Counted from the first letter of the stretch, positions 1-9,430 are shown. The stretch: 64,000 nucleotides of DNA from Candidatus Planktophila vernalis (GCF_002288185.1 NZ_CP016776.1:868001-932000), one strand, 5' to 3'. Notes: generated by a model from the sequence alone, not told the origin. Numbers and translations are program-made.

Positions 1-10
1 AAACTACGGC

Positions 11-1609
11 GTGATTTCAACCCAAGCGCTAGAACTTCGAGCAGGTGCTCGCCTGCTGGTTAAAGGCGTAACTGTGCGTATCAATAGCGGTGACCGCATT
101 GGTTTTGTGGGTAGAAACGGTGCAGGTAAATCCACTCTTGCAAAAGTATTAGCAGGTGAAACTATGCCTGCAGGTGGTGCGGTAAATCGCACAGGAAAAA
201 TCGGTTACCTGCCACAAGATCCACGCACTGGCGATGAACCTGGCACAGTAATCGAGCGCATTCTCTCTGCCCGTGATTTAGATCAGATTTCACATCGCAT
301 GCGCGCTGTGGAAGAAGAGATGGCAACTGCCCAAGGTGAAGCCCTTGAAAAAGCAATGGATCGCTACACCCGCGTTGAACATGAGTTCAGCGCTGCCGGT
401 GGTTATGCAGCAACTGCTGAAGCAGAAGCGATTGCAACATCTTTAGGTGTTACAGAGGCAGTCTTTGCGCACGAGCTCTCCACACTCTCAGGTGGTCAAC
501 GCCGCCGTATTGAATTAGCACGCATTCTCTTTAGTGGCGCTGAGACTTTGCTTCTTGATGAGCCAACTAACCACTTAGATGCTGACTCCATTATGTGGCT
601 GCGCGAGTTTTTAGCTAAATACTCCGGCGGCCTTGTCATCATCTCCCACGATGTGAACTTGATTGAAACCGTTGTTAATAAAGTTTTCTATCTCGATGCC
701 AACCGCAACGTGATCGATGTCTATAACTTGGGTTGGAAGGCATACCTTCTCCAGCGCGAGCAAGATGAGCACCGTCGTAAGAAGGAGCGCGCTAACGCTG
801 AAAAGCGTGCAGAGATTTTGCAGAAGCAGGGCGAGAAGATGCGTGCAAAGGCATCGAAGGCAACTGCTGCCCAAGGCATGTTACGTAGAGCTGAAAAACT
901 TCGCAGCGGTCTAGAAGATGTGCGCGTCAATGACAAAGTTGCACGTCTACGCTTCCCAACTCCTGCCCCATGTGGCAAGACTCCCCTTTCTGGTGAAGAG
1001 CTTTCAAAGTCTTATGGCTCACTTGAAATCTTTACCGATGTTTCCTGTGTGATTGATAAAGGCTCTCGTGTTGTAATCCTTGGACTTAACGGTGCTGGAA
1101 AGACAACACTTCTTAGAATTCTGGCCGGCGAACTTGAATCTGATACCGGAAAAGTTGAACAAGGCCACGGTCTAAAGATTGGTTACTACGCCCAGGAACA
1201 TGAATCCCTGGACTTTGAGCGCACAGTTCTAGAAAACATGATGTCTGCAACGCCAGATCTGCGTGAACCAGAAGCCCGTAACACTTTAGGTTCATTCCTT
1301 TTCATCGGCGATGATGTTCACAAGCCCGTCAAGGTTCTCTCCGGTGGTGAGCGAACACGCCTTGCTCTAGCTGTTCTCGTTGTCTCTGCAGCAAATGTAT
1401 TGCTCCTTGATGAGCCAACAAATAACTTAGATCCAGCATCTCGCGCTGAAATCCTTGGAGCACTTGCTGAGTATCAAGGCTCAGTCATCATGGTTTCTCA
1501 CGATGAGGGCGCTGTGCAATCACTAAAGCCTGAGCGCGTTATCTTGTTGCCAGATGGCGATGAGGATCTATGGAAAGAAGAGTACTTCGACTTAGTTTCT
1601 ATCGACTAA
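11..1609 (+). CDS. ABC-F family ATPase (duplicated ATP-binding cassette, no membrane domain)
   Basis: Two tandem ATP-binding cassettes in 532 residues: first P-loop GRNGAGKST near residues 34-42 with signature LSGGQRRR near 158 and a DEPTNHLD Walker B; second P-loop GLNGAGKTT near 358 with LSGGERTR near 443 and DEPTNNLD. A Lys/Arg/Glu-rich linker separates them. No transmembrane segments, so it belongs to the soluble ABC-F class that acts on ribosomes (translation factor or antibiotic protection) rather than transport; which role applies cannot be told from sequence. GTG start at 11 fits the family's usual MIS.. N-terminus. Its 3' end overlaps the convergent topoisomerase gene by 4 nt. Confidence 0.93.
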   Translation: MISTQALELRAGARLLVKGVTVRINSGDRIGFVGRNGAGKSTLAKVLAGETMPAGGAVNRTGKIGYLPQDPRTGDEPGTVIERILSARDLDQISHRMRAVEEEMATAQGEALEKAMDRYTRVEHEFSAAGGYAATAEAEAIATSLGVTEAVFAHELSTLSGGQRRRIELARILFSGAETLLLDEPTNHLDADSIMWLREFLAKYSGGLVIISHDVNLIETVVNKVFYLDANRNVIDVYNLGWKAYLLQREQDEHRRKKERANAEKRAEILQKQGEKMRAKASKATAAQGMLRRAEKLRSGLEDVRVNDKVARLRFPTPAPCGKTPLSGEELSKSYGSLEIFTDVSCVIDKGSRVVILGLNGAGKTTLLRILAGELESDTGKVEQGHGLKIGYYAQEHESLDFERTVLENMMSATPDLREPEARNTLGSFLFIGDDVHKPVKVLSGGERTRLALAVLVVSAANVLLLDEPTNNLDPASRAEILGALAEYQGSVIMVSHDEGAVQSLKPERVILLPDGDEDLWKEEYFDLVSID

Positions 1610-3714
1610 GCGTCGATATGTTCGCGATCAATCTCAGCATTGGCAATGAATTCCTTACGTGGGGCAACATCACTGCCCATCAATAGTTCAAACATCGCCT
1701 CGGCTGCTGTGGCATCTGAGACTGTGATGCGACGAAGTGTGCGGGCATCTGGATCCATGGTTGTTTCGCGCAGCTGATCTGCATCCATTTCGCCCAGACC
1801 TTTATAGCGCTGAATAGGCTCTTTCCAACGCTTTCCGCTCTTCTTTAAATCTGCAGTAATTTTCTTCATCTCATCATCGCTATAGGTGTAGATGTATTCA
1901 CCCTTCTTTCCTCCCCCGCCCATTACTTCAATGCGGTGCAGAGGTGGAATAGCTGCAAATACACGGCCAGAATCAATCAGAGGTCGCATGTATCGATACA
2001 TCAGCGTTAATAGCAAGCAACGAATGTGTGCACCATCAACGTCAGCATCTGACATCAAGATAACGCGGCCATAGCGGGCTTCATCTAGTTCAAATGACTT
2101 TCCAGAGCCTGCGCCAATTACCTGAATAATTGATCCGCACTCTTTATCTTCTAGCATCTGTGAAAGTGATGCTTTCTGAACGTTAAGAATCTTTCCACGA
2201 ATTGGCAAAATCGCTTGGAACTCAGAGTTACGTGCTGCCTTGGTTGTGCCAAGGGCTGAGTCACCTTCCACAATAAATAGCTCTGTTCGTGTTACATCCT
2301 CAGAGCGACAATCTGAAAGCTTGGTTGGAAGAGATGATGATTCCAAAGCGTTCTTGCGGCGCTGCAAATCTTTATGAGCACGAGCACTAATACGTGTGCG
2401 AGAAGCTGCTGCAATCTTTTCAAGTACTAAGCGCCCATTAGCTTTATCAATGCGCTTTGACGTATTGAAATACTCTTTCATCTTATCTGCCACAACCGCT
2501 GAAACGATTCGTGTGGCAGCAGCCGTTCCTAGAACTTCCTTCGTCTGACCTTCAAACTGTGGCTCAGACATACGAACTGTGACAACAGCAGTCAAACCCT
2601 CAATGACGTCATCTTTAATAACATCAATTTCTTTGTTGGCAAGAGTTTTAGTCGAGCGAAGCGCCTCATTAACTACCTTGACCAGAGCGCGCTCAAAGCC
2701 CAGCACGTGAGTTCCACCCTTAGGCGTTGCAATGATGTTTACGAATGAGCGCTGTGTGGTCTCAAAACCATTACCCCACTTCATGGCGATATCAACTTCC
2801 ATATCGCGCTCAACTTCAGTTGAAACCATGTGGCCTTTATCATCTAGAACAGGGACAGTCTCTTGGTAATGACCTGTGCCATAGATACGGATGACATCAC
2901 CCACGGCTTCATCGGGTTGCAAGAAATTACAGTATTCAGTAATTCCACTCTTATGGAAGAAAACCTCTGTTGTCTTGGTCTTTGTGCGATTGTCATTAAC
3001 AATCAGCGTTAATCCTGGGACCAAGTAAGAAGTCTGGCGAGCACGTGCATAGATATCTTCTAGATCAAGCTCTGCCTCTTTAAGGAAAATCTGGCGATCA
3101 CTCCACCACTTAATACGTGTGCCAGTAACTTTGCTAGAGATTTTGCCAATAACGCGCAATCCTGATTTTGGTTCAAATGGTGCTTTTGGTCCATCGCCAT
3201 CAAAAATTCCTGCAACACCGCGTTGGAATGACATCCAGTAAATCTTGCCATCACGATCAACTTCAGCATCAAGGCGAGATGCAAGTGCGTTCACAACGGA
3301 TGCACCAACACCGTGCAGACCACCGGATGCAGCATATGAACCGCCACCGAACTTTCCGCCTGCGTGCAATTTAGTGAGAACAACTTCAACACCAGTTAAA
3401 CCAGTCTTAGGTTCTTTATCAACTGGAATTCCGCGACCATCATCATGGACTTCAACAGAACCATCTGATTCAAGATTAATTTCAATTTTCTTACAATGTC
3501 CAGCCAGTGACTCATCTACTGAGTTATCAATGATTTCCCACAAACAGTGCATGAGTCCACGTGAGTCTGTGGAGCCGATATACATACCTGGGCGCTTGCG
3601 AACGGCATCGAGGCCCTCTAAAACCGCTAGATCTTTTGCGGTATAGCTATCCTGCACATTTGTCGCAATATCTTTTTCGGCCACGGGGCGAAAGGTTATC
3701 GTCCGTAGGCGCAA
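1606..3714 (-). CDS. parE: Type IIA DNA topoisomerase subunit B, ParE/GyrB2 type
   Basis: GHKL ATPase with EIIDNSVDES, DDGRGIPV and GLHGVGASVVNAL, then a TOPRIM domain with EGDSALG and DADVDGAHI; about 700 residues, the family length. The N-terminal half resembles the second GyrB-like protein of actinobacteria (ParE) more than GyrB, and the neighbourhood (principal sigma factor plus DUF7455 gene) matches the ParE locus known from Streptomyces. Subunit B binds ATP and drives strand passage; the A subunit (ParC) is not in this window. The start is uncertain: ATG at 3714 adds about 20 residues before the conserved YTAKDL; in-frame GTG codons at about 3681 and 3657 are alternatives and none has a clear Shine-Dalgarno. 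Confidence 0.9.
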   Translation of the reverse strand: MRLRTITFRPVAEKDIATNVQDSYTAKDLAVLEGLDAVRKRPGMYIGSTDSRGLMHCLWEIIDNSVDESLAGHCKKIEINLESDGSVEVHDDGRGIPVDKEPKTGLTGVEVVLTKLHAGGKFGGGSYAASGGLHGVGASVVNALASRLDAEVDRDGKIYWMSFQRGVAGIFDGDGPKAPFEPKSGLRVIGKISSKVTGTRIKWWSDRQIFLKEAELDLEDIYARARQTSYLVPGLTLIVNDNRTKTKTTEVFFHKSGITEYCNFLQPDEAVGDVIRIYGTGHYQETVPVLDDKGHMVSTEVERDMEVDIAMKWGNGFETTQRSFVNIIATPKGGTHVLGFERALVKVVNEALRSTKTLANKEIDVIKDDVIEGLTAVVTVRMSEPQFEGQTKEVLGTAAATRIVSAVVADKMKEYFNTSKRIDKANGRLVLEKIAAASRTRISARAHKDLQRRKNALESSSLPTKLSDCRSEDVTRTELFIVEGDSALGTTKAARNSEFQAILPIRGKILNVQKASLSQMLEDKECGSIIQVIGAGSGKSFELDEARYGRVILMSDADVDGAHIRCLLLTLMYRYMRPLIDSGRVFAAIPPLHRIEVMGGGGKKGEYIYTYSDDEMKKITADLKKSGKRWKEPIQRYKGLGEMDADQLRETTMDPDARTLRRITVSDATAAEAMFELLMGSDVAPRKEFIANAEIDREHIDA

Positions 3715-3749
3715 ATGACTTGCAAGCGCGCCGAATACGTCTCAGATGC

Positions 3750-3769
3750 TGGAAATATCGATATTTCCA
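3750..3769. promoter_or_regulatory. 20-bp perfect palindrome between parE and the DUF7455 gene
   Basis: TGGAAATATCGATATTTCCA is a perfect inverted repeat with no spacer, lying in the 170-bp divergent gap 36 bp upstream of the annotated parE start. Such symmetry suits a dimeric regulator site; no regulator can be assigned from this window. Confidence 0.45.
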
Positions 3770-3883
3770 CAGCAAATTAACAGTAATTTAACGAAAATAA
3801 TTTAATTATAACGAGCGGGGAATATCCAGACATGGTTTGATGTTCCATAGGAAGTAAGACACAACGCACGAACGGAGAGAGAT

Positions 3884-4099
3884 ATGTCAGAACAATTGAT
3901 GCTTCAATCAGTACCTCTTAACGCCCTTGACCGTTGCGACCGCTGCGGAGCCCAGGCCTATGTTCGCGCCGTGCTTCTCAACGGTGGAGAACTCATGTTC
4001 TGTGCCCACCATGGCAAGGAATATGCCGAAAAGCTAAAGACAGTTGCTGCAAAGATTGTCGATGAGAGTCAAAAGCTCGTCGAGACTCCAGCTAACTAG
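3884..4099 (+). CDS. DUF7455-type small cysteine-containing protein
   Basis: 71 residues with CDRCGAQAYVRA and a later FCAHH: two CxxC/CxxH half-sites that could bind a metal, as in the actinobacterial DUF7455 family. The gene in this position between the principal sigma factor and parE is conserved in actinobacteria, which supports it being real and housekeeping, but its biochemical role is not known. A GGAGAG Shine-Dalgarno lies 5 nt ahead of the ATG. The 3' end overlaps the convergent CDGSH-hydratase gene by 8 nt. Confidence 0.85.
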   Translation: MSEQLMLQSVPLNALDRCDRCGAQAYVRAVLLNGGELMFCAHHGKEYAEKLKTVAAKIVDESQKLVETPAN

Positions 4100-5006
4100 C
4101 TTTTATCTCCACGTTTCCTAATCCTTTAATCTCAACACGATAGCTGTTGCCTGCAAGCATAGGAACTCCTGTTGTTGCAGATCCACTAAAGATAATTGAT
4201 CCAGCAGCCAACTTCACACCCGTTGCCGCTAATACTTTAGAAAGTTCAACTACTGCCATCCAGGGGTTGCCTTGAATTGCAGTTAACGGTGCTGATTGAG
4301 TCAACGCTCCATTAACAAATACTTCGGCCATTAACGCATCTAAATTCTCTTGATGCGCAGGCACCCACGCGCCATATGCAAAAGCTGCAGCACCAGCGTT
4401 ATCTGCAATGCAATCCTCTGCATATGCCTCAACTTCACCAAAGCGATAATCAAGGATTTCCATGCCTGCGGCAATATGGCTCACGTAATCTAGAACTTCT
4501 GATGGATGAATCTCACCATTTATCTCTTTGCTTAGCTTAAAGACAACTTCAGCTTCTGCACGTGGATAAATCAAAGATGCAGTGTGTAAAGAATCAATGC
4601 ACTGCATTGCATCGGTTAAATACCCAAATATGTTGATGTATGTCGGATCATCTTTCTTTGTTGAATCCAGCGCTCCCCCGAGCTTGACACCCACAAGTAC
4701 TTCTTCATGCTCAAGTCGGTACTTAAGTTCATTCTCGCGAATCTCTCGTGCACGAACAGGTGTGGCACCAAAAAGATTAGAAGGCTTTACTAATTCGCGG
4801 GCATTTCGAAGTTGCTGGGCAACGATTTTCACATACTCCCCATGCGATGAATCACACCACGGCTTATCTTTAGAGAGCCCACAACCACAGAGCTTGGGAT
4901 TAGTAAGGCTTTCGATGACCTTGCCATCGACATCAACTACATCAACTTCACCGCTGATCTTGATAGATCCGCTTTTGGGATTAACAAAAATCGATGGTTT
5001 GTCCAT
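4092..5006 (-). CDS. CDGSH iron-sulfur domain fused to a 2-oxopent-4-enoate hydratase-like (MhpD family) domain
   Basis: Residues 40-55 carry a complete CDGSH motif, C-x-C-x2-S-x3-P-x-C-D-x-S-H (C40, C42, C51, H55), the 3Cys-1His ligand set of a 2Fe-2S cluster. From about residue 80 to the end the protein matches the MhpD/DmpE/DmpH hydratase-decarboxylase fold: PRAEAEVVFKL supplies the ExE metal ligands and GMEILDYRF a third Glu, followed by ADNAGAAAFAYG. That family adds water to, or decarboxylates, 2-oxo-enoic acids in meta-cleavage pathways. No aromatic degradation genes are nearby. The ATG is only 3 nt past the sigma factor stop, so both are co-transcribed. The substrate and the purpose of the cluster are unknown. 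Confidence 0.82.
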   Translation of the reverse strand: MDKPSIFVNPKSGSIKISGEVDVVDVDGKVIESLTNPKLCGCGLSKDKPWCDSSHGEYVKIVAQQLRNARELVKPSNLFGATPVRAREIRENELKYRLEHEEVLVGVKLGGALDSTKKDDPTYINIFGYLTDAMQCIDSLHTASLIYPRAEAEVVFKLSKEINGEIHPSEVLDYVSHIAAGMEILDYRFGEVEAYAEDCIADNAGAAAFAYGAWVPAHQENLDALMAEVFVNGALTQSAPLTAIQGNPWMAVVELSKVLAATGVKLAAGSIIFSGSATTGVPMLAGNSYRVEIKGLGNVEIKAS

Positions 5007-5009
5007 GAT

Positions 5010-6701
5010 TTAGTCGAGGTAGTCCCGCAAAACCTGGCTGCGTGAAGGGTGACGAAGCTTGGACATTGTCTTGGATTCAATCTGGCGAATACGCTCACGT
5101 GTAACGCCATAGACCTTTCCAATTTCATCCAACGTCTTTGGTTGACCATCAGTTAAACCAAAGCGCATCGCAACCACACCAGCTTCACGCTCTGAGAGCG
5201 TATCTAGAACTGAGTGCAACTGCTCTTGCAGCAATGTGAATGACACCGCATCAGCTGGAACAACAGCTTCAGAGTCTTCAATCAAATCACCGAACTCGCT
5301 ATCGCCTTCTTCACCTAGTGGTGTGTGAAGTGAAATTGGTTCACGGCCATACTTTTGAACTTCGACAACCTTTTCAGGTGTCATATCAAGCTCTTTAGCT
5401 AACTCTTCTGGGGTCGGTTCGCGACCAAGATCTTGAAGCATCTGGCGCTGAACACGTGCCAACTTGTTAATAACTTCAACCATGTGAACAGGAATACGGA
5501 TTGTGCGGGCCTGATCAGCCATCGCACGTGTAATAGCCTGGCGAATCCACCATGTGGCATATGTTGAGAACTTATAACCCTTTGTGTAGTCGAACTTCTC
5601 AACGGCTCGAATCAAACCTAAGTTACCTTCTTGAATAAGGTCAAGGAAAAGCATTCCGCGGCCGGTGTAGCGCTTAGCAAGAGAGACAACGAGGCGAAGG
5701 TTTGCCTCTAATAAGTGATTCTTTGCGCGCTTTCCATCTTCAACAAGCCATTCAAGTTCGCGCTTTAGCTTCTTTTCAAGCTTCTTCTCATCTTTAAGCT
5801 TTGCCTCGGCAAAAAGCCCTGCTTCAACGCGTGTAGCTAGCTCTACTTCAAGCTCTGCGTTTAGCAGTGCAACGCGGCCAATCTGCTTCAGGTAATCCTT
5901 TACTGGATCTGCTGTAGCACCAGCGGTCATAACTGTCTGGGCAGGGGCGTCATCTTCTTCAGAGGCCTTTAATGTAAAGGCATTTTCTTCATTTCCAGAA
6001 GTATCTTCAGCTAAGTTAACAACGCGTGGTTGGTTGCTCTTATCTTCTTCTTCACCATCGATAATTTCGACAGCTTCCTTAATCAAAGTCTCAACATCTT
6101 CAAGCTCTACTTCTTCAAGCTCTACTTCTTCCCCATCGATTTTTACAACTGCAGCTTTGCCAGTCTTAGCATCAATCTTTGGCGCAGCAACTGGTGCCAC
6201 CTTTGGCTCGATAAGTGCGTAGTCGCTCTTTTTCAAAATACGAGATGGTGAACCAAGGCCAGCCTTGCGTAGTTTTTCAACGATTACTGGAACATCAGTT
6301 GCAAGGGCGCGGGCTTCATCCACTAAATCTTTATCGGTCTTTTTAGGAATGCGGTTAATCGATGTAACACCACGCTTTTCTAGCTCTGCTAGAACTTCAT
6401 GCTGGCGCAATACTGCATTTTTGGCATCAACAATTGCTTGAACATCTTTTGCCGTTAAATCTTTCTTTAATGCAATCTTTACAGGTGCAACCTTTTTTGC
6501 AGGGGCTGCCTTTTTAACTGGCGTCGCCTTTTTGGCCGCTACTTTCTTTGCAGGTGCACTCTTTTTTGCAGCAGCTTTCTTTACTGGCGCGCTCTTTTTG
6601 GCAGGTGCTCCCTTTTTAGCAGCGGTTTTCTTCACAGGTGCAGCTTTTTTCCTAACAGCTTTCTTTAACACCTTGTTTTTGAGCGCACTAAATACAGCCA
6701 C
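5010..6701 (-). CDS. rpoD: Principal RNA polymerase sigma factor (RpoD/HrdB type)
   Basis: 563 residues. Region 1.2 [16 protein letters not shown], region 2 [20 protein letters not shown] with [15 protein letters not shown], region 3, and region 4 ending in the helix-turn-helix [12 protein letters not shown] identify a group 1 sigma factor that directs housekeeping transcription. The first about 75 residues are almost wholly Lys/Ala/Pro repeats (PAKK, VKKA type), typical of actinobacterial HrdB proteins and probably disordered; an acidic stretch (about residues 190-225) follows. Upstream on the minus strand a TATAAT hexamer lies near 6752. The CDGSH-hydratase gene follows 3 nt downstream. Confidence 0.95.
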   Translation of the reverse strand: MAVFSALKNKVLKKAVRKKAAPVKKTAAKKGAPAKKSAPVKKAAAKKSAPAKKVAAKKATPVKKAAPAKKVAPVKIALKKDLTAKDVQAIVDAKNAVLRQHEVLAELEKRGVTSINRIPKKTDKDLVDEARALATDVPVIVEKLRKAGLGSPSRILKKSDYALIEPKVAPVAAPKIDAKTGKAAVVKIDGEEVELEEVELEDVETLIKEAVEIIDGEEEDKSNQPRVVNLAEDTSGNEENAFTLKASEEDDAPAQTVMTAGATADPVKDYLKQIGRVALLNAELEVELATRVEAGLFAEAKLKDEKKLEKKLKRELEWLVEDGKRAKNHLLEANLRLVVSLAKRYTGRGMLFLDLIQEGNLGLIRAVEKFDYTKGYKFSTYATWWIRQAITRAMADQARTIRIPVHMVEVINKLARVQRQMLQDLGREPTPEELAKELDMTPEKVVEVQKYGREPISLHTPLGEEGDSEFGDLIEDSEAVVPADAVSFTLLQEQLHSVLDTLSEREAGVVAMRFGLTDGQPKTLDEIGKVYGVTRERIRQIESKTMSKLRHPSRSQVLRDYLD

Positions 6702-6801
6702 AATTATCCTTTGGTTTTTATCAGCGAGCGCGCTGATGCGATGGCTATATTATAATTTGTCCACAGGGGTAAATGCACATCCAAAAGCGATAATTCGACC
6801 C

Positions 6802-7890
6802 TTATTTAGCTAAATCCAGGGCCTGCCTAATCACATTTCCCACAGATTCAACCTCCACCAGGAAGCCATCGTGACCAAATGGCGATGAAATCGTCACCAG
6901 AGGCGCTGCATGAGGTGCAAAGTCGGCGATCTCAGCCTGTAGCCGCATAGGAAAGAGGCGATCGGTATCAATAGAGACGGCCACGACTGGAATAGTGATC
7001 GATTCCAGGGCAGCAACTACTCCGCCCCTATCTCGTCCTATGTCATGGCTATTCATGGCCTCAGTCAGGCAGATGTAGGTATTGGCATCAAAGCGCTGGG
7101 CCAACTTATTGGCCTGATGATCTAAATATGACTCCACGGCATAGCGGCCAGTGTCATCTCCTTGGAGTTCTCGTCCAAAGCGCACATCCATCTCTGCCTC
7201 TGTGCGATAAGTCAGGTGAGCAATACGACGAGCAATACCCATTCCATCAATAGGACCACGCTCTTGCTCGTAGTAGTCACCGCTATTGAAATAAGGATCA
7301 TTCTTTATAGCTCTTATTTGAATGGAGGCTGTGCCAATTTGATCTCCGGTAGCAACAGCAGATGAACCAATAGTGCAGATAGCACCAACTCGATCTGGAT
7401 GTTGCACGGCCCATTCCAAAGAGCGCATTCCGCCAATGGATGGCCCCACAGCTAGTTGGTATTTCTTAATCCCTAGAAGATCTGTGAAAGCAATTTCTGC
7501 TGCAACCATGTCACGGATTGTCAGTGACGGAAAGCGCGACCCATATCTCTTGCCATCAGGTGCAATAGATGATGGTCCAGTTGATCCTTGGCAGCCACCA
7601 ATAACATTAGGACAGACAACAAAATACTTATCTGTATCAAAAGGCAATCCCGGCCCCACCATAGAAGGCCACCAACCAGTCACATCTGACCAACCAGTGA
7701 GGGCATGGTTGACTAATATCGCATTATCTTTTTTCTCGTTTAACTCACCCCAGCTTTGAAAAGCAATAGTGACATCTTCCAAAGTTTCTCCGCTTTCAAG
7801 GCCAACGTCGCCAATTTTTAGAAAGCGCCGATCACCGGGTGCATGGTGTTCAAGCCACGCCCCGGTAACCGGTGCCTCTTTGTGTGACAT
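6802..7890 (-). CDS. metX: Homoserine O-acetyltransferase
   Basis: Alpha/beta hydrolase of 362 residues with family landmarks: oxyanion-region NHALTG, GGCQGSTGPSS, nucleophile elbow GPSIGGM (Ser), Asp in SIDTDRLFP and His in GHDGFL. It transfers acetyl from acetyl-CoA to homoserine, the first committed step of methionine synthesis by direct sulfhydrylation. Its ATG directly follows the stop codon of metY with no spacer, so it is translated from the same SAM-riboswitch-controlled message. Acetyl versus succinyl specificity rests on family assignment only. Confidence 0.93.
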   Translation of the reverse strand: MSHKEAPVTGAWLEHHAPGDRRFLKIGDVGLESGETLEDVTIAFQSWGELNEKKDNAILVNHALTGWSDVTGWWPSMVGPGLPFDTDKYFVVCPNVIGGCQGSTGPSSIAPDGKRYGSRFPSLTIRDMVAAEIAFTDLLGIKKYQLAVGPSIGGMRSLEWAVQHPDRVGAICTIGSSAVATGDQIGTASIQIRAIKNDPYFNSGDYYEQERGPIDGMGIARRIAHLTYRTEAEMDVRFGRELQGDDTGRYAVESYLDHQANKLAQRFDANTYICLTEAMNSHDIGRDRGGVVAALESITIPVVAVSIDTDRLFPMRLQAEIADFAPHAAPLVTISSPFGHDGFLVEVESVGNVIRQALDLAK

Positions 7891-9213
7891 TTACTTAGCG
7901 GCAGCAAAACCATCTGCAAGATCAGCCTTGATATCTTCAATATCTTCAAGACCAACAGATAAACGGATTAAGCCAGGATTTACTCCGGCGTTAATGAGTT
8001 CTTCTGGCGAAAGTTGTGAATGCGTAGTTGAAGCGGGGTGGATGACTAGAGATCTCACATCGCCGATATTTGCAACGTGTGAGTGCAAGCTGAGCCCTTC
8101 CACAAACTTCTTTCCAGCCTCTATCCCACCCTTGATTTCAAAGGAGAGCACTGAACCTGAGCCCTTGGGAGCATATTTCGTAGCTAATTTGTTGTATGAA
8201 TTGCTCGGTAGGGATGAGTAGTTAACCTTCTCAACCTGCGGATGCTTCTCAAGCCAAGATGCAACAGCTTTAGCGTTTTCTAAATGTTGCTTCATGCGAA
8301 GTGTCAGAGTCTCAAGGCCCTGAGCCAACAACCATGCGTTAAATGGGCTTACCGCTGCCCCAATATCGCGCAGCAATGTCAAGCGAATCTTGAAGATATA
8401 GGAAAGGTTTGCACCAAATGCACTACCAACTCCTAAAGCTTGGGCATAGACCAGGCCGTGATAGGAAGGATCTGGAGTATTAAAGCTTTTAAACTTTTCA
8501 GGATAGCGCGCATAATCAAAGTTACCTGAATCAACAATTGCACCCACTACTGCATTTCCATGACCAGCAAGAAACTTTGTTGCTGAGTGAACAACTACAT
8601 CTGCCCCAAAATCGATAGGTTTAATCACATATGGAGTTGCCACAGTGTTATCAACAATCAACGGCACATGATTTTCATGGGCAACCTTTGCAACAGCCTC
8701 AATATCCAAAATATCATTATTAGGATTTGAAATAGTCTCACCAAAGAAAGCTTTGGTATTTGGACGAACTGCTTTTTGCCATTCAGCAGGATCATTCGGA
8801 TTATCAACAAAAGTTACTTCCACACCAAATGTTGGCAAGGTGTAGTGGAACAGGTTATATGTTCCTCCATAGAGATACTTTGATGAAACGATGTGATCTC
8901 CTGCAGTTGCAACAGCTAAGACTGCAAAAGTTGTAGCAGCAGAACCTGAAGCAAGAAGAAGAGCAGCAACGCCACCTTCTAATGAGGCGATCCGCTTTTC
9001 AACGACATCTTGAGTCGGGTTCATGATGCGGGTATAGATATTGCCTAACTCTGCCAAACCAAAAAGATCTGCTGCATGTTTTGTATCACGGAATTGATAT
9101 GCAGTGGTTTGATACAGAGGAAGTGCACGTGCTCCTGTAGTTGGATCTGCAACTTGTCCGGCGTGAATTTGACGGGTTTCAAAAGCTGCTTCTTCAAGTG
9201 AAAAGGTTGACAT
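7891..9213 (-). CDS. metY: O-acetylhomoserine sulfhydrylase (aminocarboxypropyltransferase)
   Basis: 440-residue PLP-dependent Cys/Met metabolism enzyme; the PLP lysine sits in HSATKFLAGHG, and RIMNPTQDVVEKRIASLEGG and LSVGLEDIEDI are family signatures. It condenses O-acetylhomoserine with sulfide to homocysteine. The start is fixed by a GGGAGGAAT Shine-Dalgarno at 9221-9229. A SAM-IV riboswitch upstream and metX downstream give a complete feedback-regulated sulfhydrylation unit. Confidence 0.95.
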   Translation of the reverse strand: MSTFSLEEAAFETRQIHAGQVADPTTGARALPLYQTTAYQFRDTKHAADLFGLAELGNIYTRIMNPTQDVVEKRIASLEGGVAALLLASGSAATTFAVLAVATAGDHIVSSKYLYGGTYNLFHYTLPTFGVEVTFVDNPNDPAEWQKAVRPNTKAFFGETISNPNNDILDIEAVAKVAHENHVPLIVDNTVATPYVIKPIDFGADVVVHSATKFLAGHGNAVVGAIVDSGNFDYARYPEKFKSFNTPDPSYHGLVYAQALGVGSAFGANLSYIFKIRLTLLRDIGAAVSPFNAWLLAQGLETLTLRMKQHLENAKAVASWLEKHPQVEKVNYSSLPSNSYNKLATKYAPKGSGSVLSFEIKGGIEAGKKFVEGLSLHSHVANIGDVRSLVIHPASTTHSQLSPEELINAGVNPGLIRLSVGLEDIEDIKADLADGFAAAK

Positions 9214-9220
9214 GTATGTA

Positions 9221-9294
9221 ATTCCTCCCAGTTATGGGAACACCTAAAAATAGATATGCCAACAAGGGCCATAACTAGTGGAATTAGGTGTTCC
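9221..9294 (-). promoter_or_regulatory. metY leader expression platform with two mutually crossing inverted repeats
   Basis: Between the SAM-IV aptamer and the metY start are two perfect inverted repeats: GGAACACCTAA (9294-9284) with TTAGGTGTTCC (9247-9237), and AGTTATGG (9276-9269) with CCATAACT (9237-9230). Their order is A-B-A'-B', so they cross and share one base. B' abuts the Shine-Dalgarno GGGAGGAAT. No U-run follows, favouring control of translation start over termination. Confidence 0.6.
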
Positions 9295-9408
9295 ACGCTT
9301 ATCGACTGCGTTGTGCTAGTCGATCTGGTCTTCACCCGGAGCACCCCACCGTGGTGGAGGGTTGCCGTCTAGTAAGCCGGGGCTATGCACTAGAACTCAT
9401 GACCTGGG
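9290..9408 (-). ncRNA. SAM-IV riboswitch aptamer upstream of metY-metX
   Basis: Read on the minus strand the segment contains GGTCATGAGT, AGCCCCGGCTTACTAGAC, GGCAACCCTCC, GGTGGGGTGC and CCGGGTGAAGACCAG in order. These are the conserved blocks of the SAM-I/SAM-IV clan in the actinobacterial SAM-IV arrangement, including the trailing hairpin (ATCGACTAGC with GCAGTCGAT). SAM-IV riboswitches repress methionine genes when S-adenosylmethionine is abundant, consistent with the metY-metX genes that follow. Ends are approximate. Confidence 0.93.
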
Positions 9409-9430
9409 CGAAATATAGCAGAGCCCCCTG

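Noticed and set aside
11-1609. Drug exporter ATPase
   Set aside because: No transmembrane domain or permease neighbour; the duplicated cassette layout is that of ABC-F proteins.
3245-3646. 133-codon plus-strand frame within parE
   Set aside because: Opposite strand of well-conserved ParE ATPase motifs; no own features.
6720-6737. ATCAGCG-CGCT-CGCTGAT hairpin ahead of the sigma gene
   Set aside because: No adjacent T-run on the minus strand and no known leader type; could be chance or a minor mRNA element.
6532-6813. Plus-strand frame rich in Ala/Phe opposite the sigma factor N-terminus
   Set aside because: It is the antisense shadow of the Lys/Ala/Pro repeats of the sigma gene, not a membrane protein.
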